From: Motiliproteus sp. MSK22-1
Lineage (GTDB): Bacteria > Pseudomonadota > Gammaproteobacteria > Pseudomonadales > Balneatricaceae
Assembly (NCBI RefSeq): GCF_001968815.1
Contig: NZ_MIEQ01000027.1
Location: 248,001 to 312,000 of the forward strand
Length of the DNA: 64,000 bases
Direction: 5' to 3'
This document shows positions 56,615-64,000 of the stretch, in pieces (positions within the stretch are counted from its first letter, which is position 1; each line of letters opens with the position of its first letter). The position numbers and the translations under genes are program-made. The notes beneath the pieces are model-generated. The model made no database searches. It was not told the origin of the DNA and worked only from the letters and a program-made list of their open reading frames with translations.

Positions 56615-58318
56615 ATGAACAATAGGAGCAACACCCAATCCCGCGACGGTAGCAGTCTGCTGTCGACAACCGGCCTTTGGTTGTCCGGACGTCGACTCTG
56701 GTTCAAAAACTTACCATGGCTCCTGTTAATTATGGGGTTGGCGGTCTATCAGTTCTGGGTTGGCTTTAACTATGAATCAAATGATACGACCAATTTCTAC
56801 CTCCGGTTGTCCCGGGCCGGCTCATATGTGCTTTTACTGATACTGGTCGTGCTCTGGTTACCGGTGATGCGTAACAGTTTGTCAATATTACGTCGCTCCT
56901 GGATCGGAGAATGGTTACCCATCGAGAATGCCAACGCTTTGCATCGGTGGCTGGGTCACATCTGTATAGTCTTTACGCTGCTTCATGGTAGCCAGTACCT
57001 GCTTTATCTGGGTACACTCAGTGAACCTTTCACCAAGTTATTGTTTGCTGAAGAACCGGACCTGGTGCGATCAATGCGTACAACCATGTACGAATTTGTC
57101 AGTGAGGATGAATCCATTGATGTGGTGGCACACTGGATTGCCAACGGCAGGACCGAGCAGGGTTATCAGGATTTGGTCCGTCCTATCCTTAAGGAAGATT
57201 GCACCAAATGTCACAGTACTAATTCCACTCAAACCTATGCGATTCCTGAAATGCCGCTGACCAGGTATCAGCATGCGCTATCTCTCAGTGATGAAGGCAT
57301 TCTGTCTCGGCAGTTCAGGATCAATATCAGTGGTCTTGTTATGGCTGGATTGTTTTTGATAGTCTGGGTCAGTTCTTTAGCCTGGATGCGAAATCGCTTT
57401 CACCATCATTTTCAGCAACTGCACTTATTGGGCTATCTGCTGGCTTTATTAGCGCTGCTGCATATACCGAGTATTGAATGGATTGTTGCTCCTGTGGTGG
57501 TGCTGTTGGTGGAGTTTTACCTATCCAAACGGAGTCGCACTTATCGGAGCCAACCTGCCAGTTTAAGTGCAATTTCCGACGATCTGATGCGGTTGGATAT
57601 CAAGCGGCCTCTGCCGATGACTATTCGTGCCGGTCATTTTGTTGATCTACGGATTCCGGGTCTTTTTGCTGCAAAGGAATCTGGCAAAAGCAGCACTGTT
57701 CTCTGCCGGGAGTGGCATCCTTTTTCTCTGACGGGGTCTCGTAATAACCCGGATCAGCTTGTATTGAAAATTCGTGCTCAGGGTGATTGGACCAACGCTT
57801 TACGGAACAAGCTGAAAGGACGGCAGAAATGCCTGTTGGATATCGACGTTCGTGGCCCCTACGCAAGCCCGATCACCCATGCCACACGACGTAAGGACTG
57901 GTTGATGGTCGCAGGGGGGATCGGAATAACACCTTTTTTAAGCCTGCTGCGAGAACTAAAACGACAGCCATCACAACCTTTTCATCTGCACCTGGTCTGG
58001 GTTCTGCGCGAACCGGCACTTATGCTATGGATTCGACCCTTATTGGAAAAACTCTGTGAACAGGAAAATTTACGCTGCAGCTGGCATTTCTATTTCACCG
58101 GAGAAGAAAAGCTTGCACCTTCAGAGCAAGCAAAATTGCAGGCGATTGGAGATTTGCATTTGCATCAGGGGCGACCGGACTGGCCACAATTGATAACCGC
58201 AATCGCTGCCAGCGGGATTCGTCCAAATTGCTATGTTTGTGGGCCGGAAGCTCTGGCAGGACAAGTGAAGAAAGCCTGCCGAAAAGAAGGCTGGATAGTT
58301 CACAAAGAAGAGTTTTAA
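56615..58318 (+). CDS. Ferric-reductase-like flavocytochrome with an embedded c-haem motif
   Basis: This 567-residue inner-membrane protein has helices with histidines suited to b-haems (HRWLGHICIVFTLLHG, and FHHHFQQLHLLGYLLALLAL, trimmed to 20). Between them, a loop of about 90 residues contains CTKCHS (Cys196, Cys199, His200), a canonical CxxCH c-haem site. The C-terminus is an FNR-type domain with an FAD motif (EWHPFSLTGS), a nucleotide motif (VAGGIGITPFLSLL) and a final CGPEAL. The architecture predicts electron flow from NAD(P)H to a periplasmic c-haem. The ATG 56615 has AAGGAT just upstream. Iron, copper or another acceptor remains possible. Confidence 0.85.
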   Translation: MNNRSNTQSRDGSSLLSTTGLWLSGRRLWFKNLPWLLLIMGLAVYQFWVGFNYESNDTTNFYLRLSRAGSYVLLLILVVLWLPVMRNSLSILRRSWIGEWLPIENANALHRWLGHICIVFTLLHGSQYLLYLGTLSEPFTKLLFAEEPDLVRSMRTTMYEFVSEDESIDVVAHWIANGRTEQGYQDLVRPILKEDCTKCHSTNSTQTYAIPEMPLTRYQHALSLSDEGILSRQFRINISGLVMAGLFLIVWVSSLAWMRNRFHHHFQQLHLLGYLLALLALLHIPSIEWIVAPVVVLLVEFYLSKRSRTYRSQPASLSAISDDLMRLDIKRPLPMTIRAGHFVDLRIPGLFAAKESGKSSTVLCREWHPFSLTGSRNNPDQLVLKIRAQGDWTNALRNKLKGRQKCLLDIDVRGPYASPITHATRRKDWLMVAGGIGITPFLSLLRELKRQPSQPFHLHLVWVLREPALMLWIRPLLEKLCEQENLRCSWHFYFTGEEKLAPSEQAKLQAIGDLHLHQGRPDWPQLITAIAASGIRPNCYVCGPEALAGQVKKACRKEGWIVHKEEF

Positions 58319-58405
58319 GTACAGGAGGCCAGGTTTGTTAACTTGGCTGTATATAGCCATTAAGTTGAAGCCTAATGGGGTTTGTAAACAGATAATTCTA
58401 TTCGT

Positions 58406-58498
58406 CGGGGTCTGACAGTTATTGAATGTAAGACCCCGGTTTAGTGTGCTATTGAGTTGTTATGTAACCCTTATACAGCTGTGCATTTATATAAGGGT
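58406..58498. terminator. Two hairpins in the convergent gap before gcvP
   Basis: CGGGGTCT/AGACCCCG (58406-58413 and 58431-58438) and ACCCTTATA/TATAAGGGT (58467-58475 and 58490-58498) are perfect inverted repeats between convergent genes. Neither is followed by a long T-run. They probably end or protect both transcripts. Confidence 0.5.
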
Positions 58499-58506
58499 AG
58501 ATTGGT

Positions 58507-61395
58507 TTATCGATAGCTGTCAGTGGTAGGACAGCTGCAGAACAGATTTCTGTCGCCATAGACGTTATCGATACGGTTGACGGTGGGCCAGAACTTATTC
58601 GCCTTCAGCGATTTGACCGGGAAGACAGCCTGTTCACGGCTGTAAGGTCGATCCCAAGGGCCTTCGGTTATATCGTTAAGAGTATGGGGGGCATTCTTTA
58701 ACGGGTTGTTTTCCGCGTCAATGCTTCCGTTTTCAATTTGCTCTATTTCCTCTCTGATGGTCACCATCGCTTCAATAAAACGGTCCAGTTCCACCTTGGA
58801 TTCGGATTCGGTTGGTTCGATCATCAGCGTACCGGGTACCGGGAAGGACATGGTTGGTGCATGGAAGCCAAAATCCATTAAGCGCTTGGCGATGTCTTCT
58901 TCACTGATACCGCATGATTCCTTGATTGGACGAATATCAACAATACACTCATGAGCAACCCGGTTGTTTCGTCCTCGATAGAGGACAGGGTAGTGGGCTG
59001 ACAACTTTTCTGTCAGATAATTTGCATTTAATATGGCGAACTGAGTCGATTTCTTTAGTCCTTCTGCCCCAAGCATTGCACAGTAAGCCCAGGAAATTGG
59101 CAGAATAGAACCGGAACCAAAGGGGGTGGCAGAAACGGCTCCCATTTCTTCTTTCGGACCCTCAATCGGACTGACTTTGTGGTTAGGGAGAAAGGGGGTC
59201 AGGTGACTTTTAACACCGATCGGACCCATGCCCGGACCACCTCCACCATGGGGAATAGCAAAGGTTTTGTGTAAATTAAGGTGTGACACGTCGGAACCGA
59301 TAAGCCCGGGCTTGGATAGTCCTACCTGGGCATTCATGTTGGCTCCATCCATGTATACCTGACCGCCATTATCATGAATGATTTGGCAGATATCCTTGAT
59401 ACCGTCTTCGAACACACCGTGGGTCGATGGGTAGGTAATCATCAAGCAGGACAGATTGGCTGAATGCTGCTCCGCTTTTGCTTTTAGATCATCAATATTA
59501 ACGTTACCCCGTTCGTCGCATTCGACCACCACAACCTTGAGTGCGGCCATCGCTGCTGAAGCGGGGTTGGTGCCATGGGCAGAGCTGGGAATCAAGCAAA
59601 TATCCCTGTGCTGCTGGCCAAGACTTTGTTGATACTTTCGAATGGCCAATAGACCTGCGTATTCACCTTGAGCCCCTGAGTTAGGTTGCATGGATACATT
59701 GTCGTAACCCGTGATTTCGACCAGCATCGCTTCCAGTTCATCAATCAGCTGCATATATCCCTGGACCTGATCGCGAGGGGCGAAGGGGTGCACATTAGCA
59801 AACTCCGGCCAGGTTACAGGAATCATTTCAGCGGTCGCGTTGAGCTTCATGGTGCAGGAACCCAGGGGAATCATGCCGTGGGTGAGGCTGAAGTCCCGGT
59901 TTTCCAGCCGTTTCAGATAGCGCAGCATTTCAGTTTCGGACTGATAGCTGTTAAATACCGGATGTGTTAAGAATTCAGAGGTACGGCGCAGACCTGCAGG
60001 AATCCCTTCGTCTTCTGGCAATGAGGACTCAATGGTTTCTATGTCCAGGCCATGATCCGAATTGTTGCTGAATAGCGACCAGAGTTGCAGAAGGTCCTCG
60101 CGGCGGGTTGTTTCGTCCAGGCTGATGGCCAGTTGTTGATCACCCTCCAAGCGGAGGTTGACACCCTGGTTCAATGCTCGTTGATAGATAGCCTGTTGTT
60201 GGTCGGATACATCAAGCGTTAAAGTATCGAAATAGCTTTGATTGACTGATCGCATCCCCAGTTGATTGAAACCAGCTGCAAGAATTGCCGTCATTTTTTG
60301 GACGCGCCGGGCTATCCGTTTAAGCCCTTCTGGACCGTGATAAACCGCATAAAAGGCGGACATATTGGCCAGAAGTGCTTGGGCGGTGCAGATGTTTGAT
60401 GTGGCTTTCTCACGACGAATATGCTGCTCTCGAGTCTGCATTGCCATGCGCAACGCTTGCTGGCCTCTGGTGTCGATTGAAACACCAATAATGCGCCCGG
60501 GGGCTGAACGTTTGTGCTTTTCCTGCGTTGCAAAGAAGGCGGCGTGAGGACCTCCGAACCCCATGGGTACGCCAAAGCGCTGAGCGCTTCCCAGAACCAC
60601 ATCAGCACCCATTTCACCGGGAGGCTTCAGGTGAACGAGACTGAGTAAGTCGGTTGCGACACAGGTCAGTGCTTTTTGTTGTTGTGCTTTCTCGATAACG
60701 GTGGCCAGGTTATTGATTTCTCCGCTCAGACCCGGGTATTGCAGCAGTACGCCGAAGCAATCATGTTTTTCCAGTTCAGTGTTCGGGTCGCCAACAACCA
60801 GATCAAATCCGAAATATTCGGCTCGGGTTCTAACGACATCCAGGGTTTGTGGGAAGATGTCCTCAGCTACAAAAAACAGGTTACTCTTCTTACGATTGGA
60901 GCGCTTGCACAGAGTCATGGCTTCAGCTGCAGCGGTTGCTTCATCCAGCAGGGAGGCATTGGCCATTTCCATCCCGGTCAGATCGATGATCATTTGCTGG
61001 AAGTTTAACAGTGCTTCTAATCGACCTTGAGCAATCTCTGGTTGGTAGGGGGTGTATGCGGTATACCAGCCTGGATTCTCCAGTACGTTTCGCAGAATGA
61101 CATTCGGTGTCAGGGTGTCATAGTAGCCGAGTCCAAGGTAAGATTTGTTGACTTTATTCTGTCGTGCAATTTTTTTTAGCCGAGCCAGTATATCGATTTC
61201 GCTGCAGGGTTTATCAACAGTTAACGAGGTTGTCAGCTGTATCGACGCAGGCAGAGTCGAATCTGTAAGTTCATCCAGGGTTGATAAACCGAGACTCTCC
61301 AGCATCTCTTCTGCTTGCTGTTGGTTCGGTCCGATATGCCGGTGAATAAAGTCATCGTGTTGTTCAAGCTGGTAGAGAGATGGCGTGGTGCTCAT
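58507..61395 (-). CDS. gcvP: Glycine dehydrogenase (decarboxylating), P protein
   Basis: GcvP is the pyridoxal-phosphate-dependent P protein of the glycine cleavage system. The 962-residue length is the fused bacterial form. The start [16 protein letters not shown] and the PLP-lysine segment [20 protein letters not shown] are present, as are [14 protein letters not shown] and [16 protein letters not shown] residues (IMTYPSTHG). The N- and C-halves are homologous. No gcvT or gcvH is adjacent in this window, and no glycine riboswitch was recognised in the upstream gap. Confidence 0.98.
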   Translation of the reverse strand: MSTTPSLYQLEQHDDFIHRHIGPNQQQAEEMLESLGLSTLDELTDSTLPASIQLTTSLTVDKPCSEIDILARLKKIARQNKVNKSYLGLGYYDTLTPNVILRNVLENPGWYTAYTPYQPEIAQGRLEALLNFQQMIIDLTGMEMANASLLDEATAAAEAMTLCKRSNRKKSNLFFVAEDIFPQTLDVVRTRAEYFGFDLVVGDPNTELEKHDCFGVLLQYPGLSGEINNLATVIEKAQQQKALTCVATDLLSLVHLKPPGEMGADVVLGSAQRFGVPMGFGGPHAAFFATQEKHKRSAPGRIIGVSIDTRGQQALRMAMQTREQHIRREKATSNICTAQALLANMSAFYAVYHGPEGLKRIARRVQKMTAILAAGFNQLGMRSVNQSYFDTLTLDVSDQQQAIYQRALNQGVNLRLEGDQQLAISLDETTRREDLLQLWSLFSNNSDHGLDIETIESSLPEDEGIPAGLRRTSEFLTHPVFNSYQSETEMLRYLKRLENRDFSLTHGMIPLGSCTMKLNATAEMIPVTWPEFANVHPFAPRDQVQGYMQLIDELEAMLVEITGYDNVSMQPNSGAQGEYAGLLAIRKYQQSLGQQHRDICLIPSSAHGTNPASAAMAALKVVVVECDERGNVNIDDLKAKAEQHSANLSCLMITYPSTHGVFEDGIKDICQIIHDNGGQVYMDGANMNAQVGLSKPGLIGSDVSHLNLHKTFAIPHGGGGPGMGPIGVKSHLTPFLPNHKVSPIEGPKEEMGAVSATPFGSGSILPISWAYCAMLGAEGLKKSTQFAILNANYLTEKLSAHYPVLYRGRNNRVAHECIVDIRPIKESCGISEEDIAKRLMDFGFHAPTMSFPVPGTLMIEPTESESKVELDRFIEAMVTIREEIEQIENGSIDAENNPLKNAPHTLNDITEGPWDRPYSREQAVFPVKSLKANKFWPTVNRIDNVYGDRNLFCSCPTTDSYR

Positions 61396-61885
61396 TCCTG
61401 ACTCCGAATTCTGACTGTGCGAATACTGTCTGTATTGGTATCAACTGCTTATTTAGCGCTGACGATAAACTAATGATCAGGCTGAAAACAGCAGGCTTTT
61501 AATGGCCAATGGTTACGAAACCTGCGACTAAGTCTATACAATTTGCTACAGACCCAAGGACTGGTTCGTCAGTTTACTATCAAAAAAGGTCGTCATTTTA
61601 GCTTGTTTACAGATAATTCAGTAGCAAATATTTCTGAAATGCTACAAAGGTTTCACAATCGGTTCTTTAGGAAATATAGCGAAGACGGTGCTGAATTCGT
61701 AACCTCGGTCTGTTGAATCCATATCTTCTGTCTGAGGTAGTGTAGCAGCTGAAATAGATACACAAAGCCGCTGTCGTTGGTTCATGATGGACAGCACCGG
61801 TGGTTTTCGAAAACTCAGTCGATCAAATGATCGATAAACCTGCCAGCTGATGCTGGGCAGAGCATTGAAAAGCACAGGGCTCGTC
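61396..61885. other. Intergenic region between gcvP and dsbB, with one doubtful ORF
   Basis: This 490-base gap contains an open frame of 77 codons on the minus strand (61642-61875, GTG start) located 10 bases after dsbB. It has no recognisable motif or signal peptide, and coding potential cannot be judged. The rest shows no tandem glycine-riboswitch pattern. The gcvP promoter should lie at the left end. Confidence 0.35.
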
Positions 61886-62449
61886 TCAGGAAAAATAACT
61901 ACGCGTGGTCTTTTTCCTGAATTGAGTAAATAAGATGACTATCAGCAATGCAAAAAGAACCAGAGATATCTGTGGAATGCTGATCCCCAGTATTTGCCAT
62001 TGCTCACTGGCGCAATTTCCAGATGTATTGAGTATTTGTTTCACTGCTTCCTGTAGTGGATACGACTCAAGCAATTGTTCCAGTCCGGGGCCGCATTCCT
62101 GAGCATTATCTGTCGGTATATACTGCAACCAAATGTGCCGTATGCTGACCAGAACTCCAGCCAGTGTTGTTATAAGTCCCAGTGCGGCGTAGGCCCTTTG
62201 ACCCAGTTGGTTGGGGTTGTGTAAGAAGGCTAGCAGAAAGAGTGCTGACTGAATAAGGATAATGAAGCGAACAGTAGAGCAAAGCAGGCAAGACTCCAGT
62301 CCCAGTTCACGTTGTAAATAGAGAACGGCAAAGGCTACTGATGTGCAACAGATCAAAAAACCGAGGAAATTGAGTGGCCGATAAACTGGCGCAGTACGCT
62401 GAGTAGTGTAATTCAATGCAGGACCCCTCCTATTTTGAGGTTGCCGCAA
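61886..62449 (-). CDS. dsbB: Disulfide bond formation protein DsbB
   Basis: DsbB is the quinone-linked inner-membrane protein that reoxidises DsbA. This 187-residue protein has four helices and both redox pairs: Cys54/Cys57 (ESCLLC) and Cys119/Cys146 (ECGPGLEQLL and SGNCAS). The N-terminus has an extra 25 residues before the first helix, longer than in E. coli; a shorter start is possible. No dsbA was seen nearby. It lies between the ydb-type operon and gcvP. Confidence 0.95.
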   Translation of the reverse strand: MRQPQNRRGPALNYTTQRTAPVYRPLNFLGFLICCTSVAFAVLYLQRELGLESCLLCSTVRFIILIQSALFLLAFLHNPNQLGQRAYAALGLITTLAGVLVSIRHIWLQYIPTDNAQECGPGLEQLLESYPLQEAVKQILNTSGNCASEQWQILGISIPQISLVLFALLIVILFTQFRKKTTRSYFS

Positions 62450-62574
62450 AAAATGGTACTCGTTAGCGAGGACTCAAAGCCGAAATATTCAAGCTCGTTG
62501 TTTTGCGAAACCTTCTTATTATGATTTTCCGGTTTGTCTGGCCGGATTTGGGCAGTGCATCCAAGACGTTAACA

Positions 62575-62596
62575 GGCTGATTGATAAAAATCAGCC
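62575..62596. terminator. Hairpin after ydbL
   Basis: GGCTGATT (62575-62582) pairs perfectly with AATCAGCC (62589-62596) around a 6-base loop, 54 bases after the ydbL stop. No T-run follows on the minus strand. Terminator function is uncertain. Confidence 0.35.
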
Positions 62597-62649
62597 ATTC
62601 CCTGTGTATCTAACCGCAAGCATTTTGGCTGCCCACATAATAACGGAGT

Positions 62650-63027
62650 TTATTTTTTTTGCCAGTGACCGGAAGGAGTCTTGAAATATTGGCCGGAAGG
62701 AGTGCGTTGAATCAGGCGCTGACCAACTCTTTTCTCCATAATATCAAGGGTGACGCCTGCGTCTTTTGCGCTATTGGAGTAGGCAGAGCGGCGTTTTTGA
62801 TTGATCGAATTGATCAGGTTTGTCAGTTCGGCACTGGGGTTGCTGTGGACACTTCCCAGATATCCATTAGGCAGTTCTCCTGCCAGTCCGGCACTTTTGG
62901 CCTCACTCAGAGTTAAGGCTGACGCGGGTAAACTTGTCGTCAGACCCACTAATAACCCAAAGATCATGATCAGTTTACTTATTCTTCGGAACATAGGAGT
63001 TCGGTTTTCGGTGTGAAGAATGGTCAT
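62650..63027 (-). CDS. ydbL: YdbL-family (DUF1318) secreted protein
   Basis: This 125-residue protein has a signal peptide ending at about residue 37 (LPASA) and the DUF1318 region AKSAGLAGELPNGYLGSV. In E. coli YdbL is encoded after YnbE and YdbH and takes part in the outer-membrane lipid transport pathway of the YdbH (AsmA-like) protein. The ATG at 63027 has AAGGA 7 bases upstream, so I preferred it over the internal ATG at 62994. It lies 14 bases after ynbE on the same strand. Confidence 0.92.
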   Translation of the reverse strand: MTILHTENRTPMFRRISKLIMIFGLLVGLTTSLPASALTLSEAKSAGLAGELPNGYLGSVHSNPSAELTNLINSINQKRRSAYSNSAKDAGVTLDIMEKRVGQRLIQRTPSGQYFKTPSGHWQKK

Positions 63028-63041
63028 TTATTTTTCCTTAA

Positions 63042-63242
63042 TTAGAACAGTTCACTATTTTCGTCGAAGAGTTCATCAATCTCCTTGTCGACTTTTACCA
63101 GTATTTCGTGCTCAATTTTTACGTTCAGGTTGATGGTAATCGGTTCCTGGGGAACTGCTACCTCTACTCGTGGTGAGCATCCGGTAATAGCTAACACTAA
63201 TGGGATCAGCGGTAGGTAAAGGCGAAAAGCCATTTTGTTCAT
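63042..63242 (-). CDS. ynbE: YnbE-family lipoprotein
   Basis: This 66-residue protein is a small lipoprotein with lipobox AITG-Cys22. The mature part, with QEPITINLNVKIEHEILVKV (20 residues), matches YnbE, the outer-membrane partner that binds the C-terminal strand of YdbH. It lies between ydbH (7 bases upstream) and ydbL. The C-terminal strand-rich segment is consistent with beta-strand pairing. Confidence 0.93.
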   Translation of the reverse strand: MNKMAFRLYLPLIPLVLAITGCSPRVEVAVPQEPITINLNVKIEHEILVKVDKEIDELFDENSELF

Positions 63243-63248
63243 CCTCTT

Positions 63249-64000
63249 TTATTCCATCCCTTGTTGGATTCGTTTTTCAAGATCTTCACTTAGATTACTT
63301 GAGAACTGTATGGCCTTAAGCAACTTTAGAAGATTCTGCTCGATTCGAATATTAAAGTCGATAGGCTGGCCATTCTGCCAACCCGGGTTATGACCTTTTA
63401 GAGCGGTATCTAAAATCAAGGTTCCGTCTGGCTGGTAATTCACGGTCAGCCCCAGTGTCTGGTAATGAAAAGCTTCCAGTACTTTCATAGCTATTTTCAG
63501 GCCATAATTACCGCTGGCGAGAGCATCAGCCCCCGCGGGTCGGTAGGCAAGCATTCCTCCGGGGGATTGGGCTTCAATATGGCCATCATTGATCGATAGG
63601 CCTTTAGGAGTGAGACTAAGTGGTAATGCGCCATTCAAGCGTCCACTGCCACTGATATCGGCCTTTGGCTGGAGGGCCAGTATTTGTGACAGATCCAATC
63701 CGCTGAGATGTAAAGTGGTAGAGGCCTGAGGACGCCCTTTCAGGTTGTTCCCGGTTGATCCACTCTGGATGGCTTTTTCCGCAAGTGGGAGTGAGAAGGC
63801 GTCGGTGTAGATGGATCCATCAAACAAATTCATTCGTGCCTGATGAATCTGGATAGTTTTATCAGGGGAGGGAGGGAGGCTAAATGCACTGGTAATATTA
63901 TCAATGGATAAGGCCCCTTCAATACGATCAACTCCGATTACTCCGTTGCCGCTGAGTTCTGTTTTGCTTCCAGCGCTTAATTGAAAAGCTCCTCTTGCGT
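63249..64000 (-). CDS. ydbH: YdbH-like AsmA-family protein, 5' end outside the window
   Basis: The minus-strand frame is open from the stop at 63249 to the window edge at 64000, about 250 residues, without a break. The part seen includes RMNLFDGSIYTDAF and NYQPDGTLILDTALKGHNPGWQ (trimmed), which matches the C-terminus of YdbH, a periplasm-spanning bridge-like phospholipid transport protein. An internal Met at 63833 is not the start. It is followed by ynbE and ydbL, the E. coli order. Confidence 0.9.
   Translation of the reverse strand, partial: ARGAFQLSAGSKTELSGNGVIGVDRIEGALSIDNITSAFSLPPSPDKTIQIHQARMNLFDGSIYTDAFSLPLAEKAIQSGSTGNNLKGRPQASTTLHLSGLDLSQILALQPKADISGSGRLNGALPLSLTPKGLSINDGHIEAQSPGGMLAYRPAGADALASGNYGLKIAMKVLEAFHYQTLGLTVNYQPDGTLILDTALKGHNPGWQNGQPIDFNIRIEQNLLKLLKAIQFSSNLSEDLEKRIQQGME

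Noticed and set aside
61396..61641. Glycine riboswitch before gcvP
   Set aside because: No tandem aptamer core was recognised on the minus strand, and no strong terminator-like structure lies before the start.
61642..61875. 77-codon minus-strand frame after dsbB
   Set aside because: It has a GTG start, no recognisable motif and no signal peptide. I could not support it as a gene.

Overview
The window is chromosomal DNA of moderate GC content from a gammaproteobacterium, most likely a marine or aquatic heterotroph of the Oceanospirillales/Cellvibrionales type. The evidence is the block secA-argJ-mutT/thiE-yacG-coaE-pilD-pilC-pilB-pilA, the thrS-infC-rpmI-rplT-pheS-pheT-ihfA-merR block, a bimodular queF, a MshQ-like protein, a TRAP transporter beside lactate-oxidation genes, and ydbH-ynbE-ydbL. 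Genus cannot be fixed from the sequence alone. No rRNA, insertion sequence, prophage or CRISPR array was seen.

Layout. 0.1-11.4 kb: protein export (secA), arginine synthesis (argJ), a Nudix/ThiE fusion, CoA synthesis (coaE) and the type IV pilus core (pilD, pilC, pilB; pilA divergent). 11.6-18.1 kb: nadC, ampD and a ferric-iron ABC system split into fbpC (+) and convergent fbpA-fbpB (-), with a Fur-like box before fbpA and a strong intrinsic terminator between fbpA and fbpB. 18.2-29.6 kb: rsmE, then a carboxylate module made of a TakP-type TRAP transporter (its DctM has a 340-residue coiled-coil tail), lutA-lutB-lutC with an FMN alpha-hydroxyacid oxidase, and a divergent LldR-type regulator with a matching operator palindrome. 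29.6-37.7 kb: translation genes; infC starts with ATC, and thrS has a structured leader ending in a terminator-like hairpin. 37.8-39.6 kb: two tRNA arrays, tRNA-Pro(GGG) x2 followed by two decayed copies and (Glu-Gly) x2, each with a good sigma70 promoter. 39.9-49 kb: a 1535-residue LamG/MshQ-like surface protein, a YadGH-type ABC exporter, queF, a YdjA-like nitroreductase and a thioesterase. 49-55 kb: a GGDEF protein with a degenerate EAL domain, MscS, a DUF4197 protein and an unrecognised P-loop protein. 55.4-58.3 kb: a two-gene redox module (periplasmic haem protein plus a ferric-reductase-like protein carrying a c-type haem motif in a loop). 58.5-64 kb: gcvP, dsbB, ydbL, ynbE and the 3' part of ydbH.

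How the parts may work together. The best candidate for an undescribed system is the redox module at 55.4-58.3 kb. Its promoter carries a Fur-like sequence sharing 13 of 14 bases with the one before fbpA, which suggests that a membrane NAD(P)H-to-periplasm electron route is coordinated with ferric-iron import. The TRAP, lut and oxidase genes read as an uptake-and-oxidation unit for lactate or related acids. Starts were moved downstream of the longest open frame where a ribosome-binding site, a signal peptide or family length supported it.
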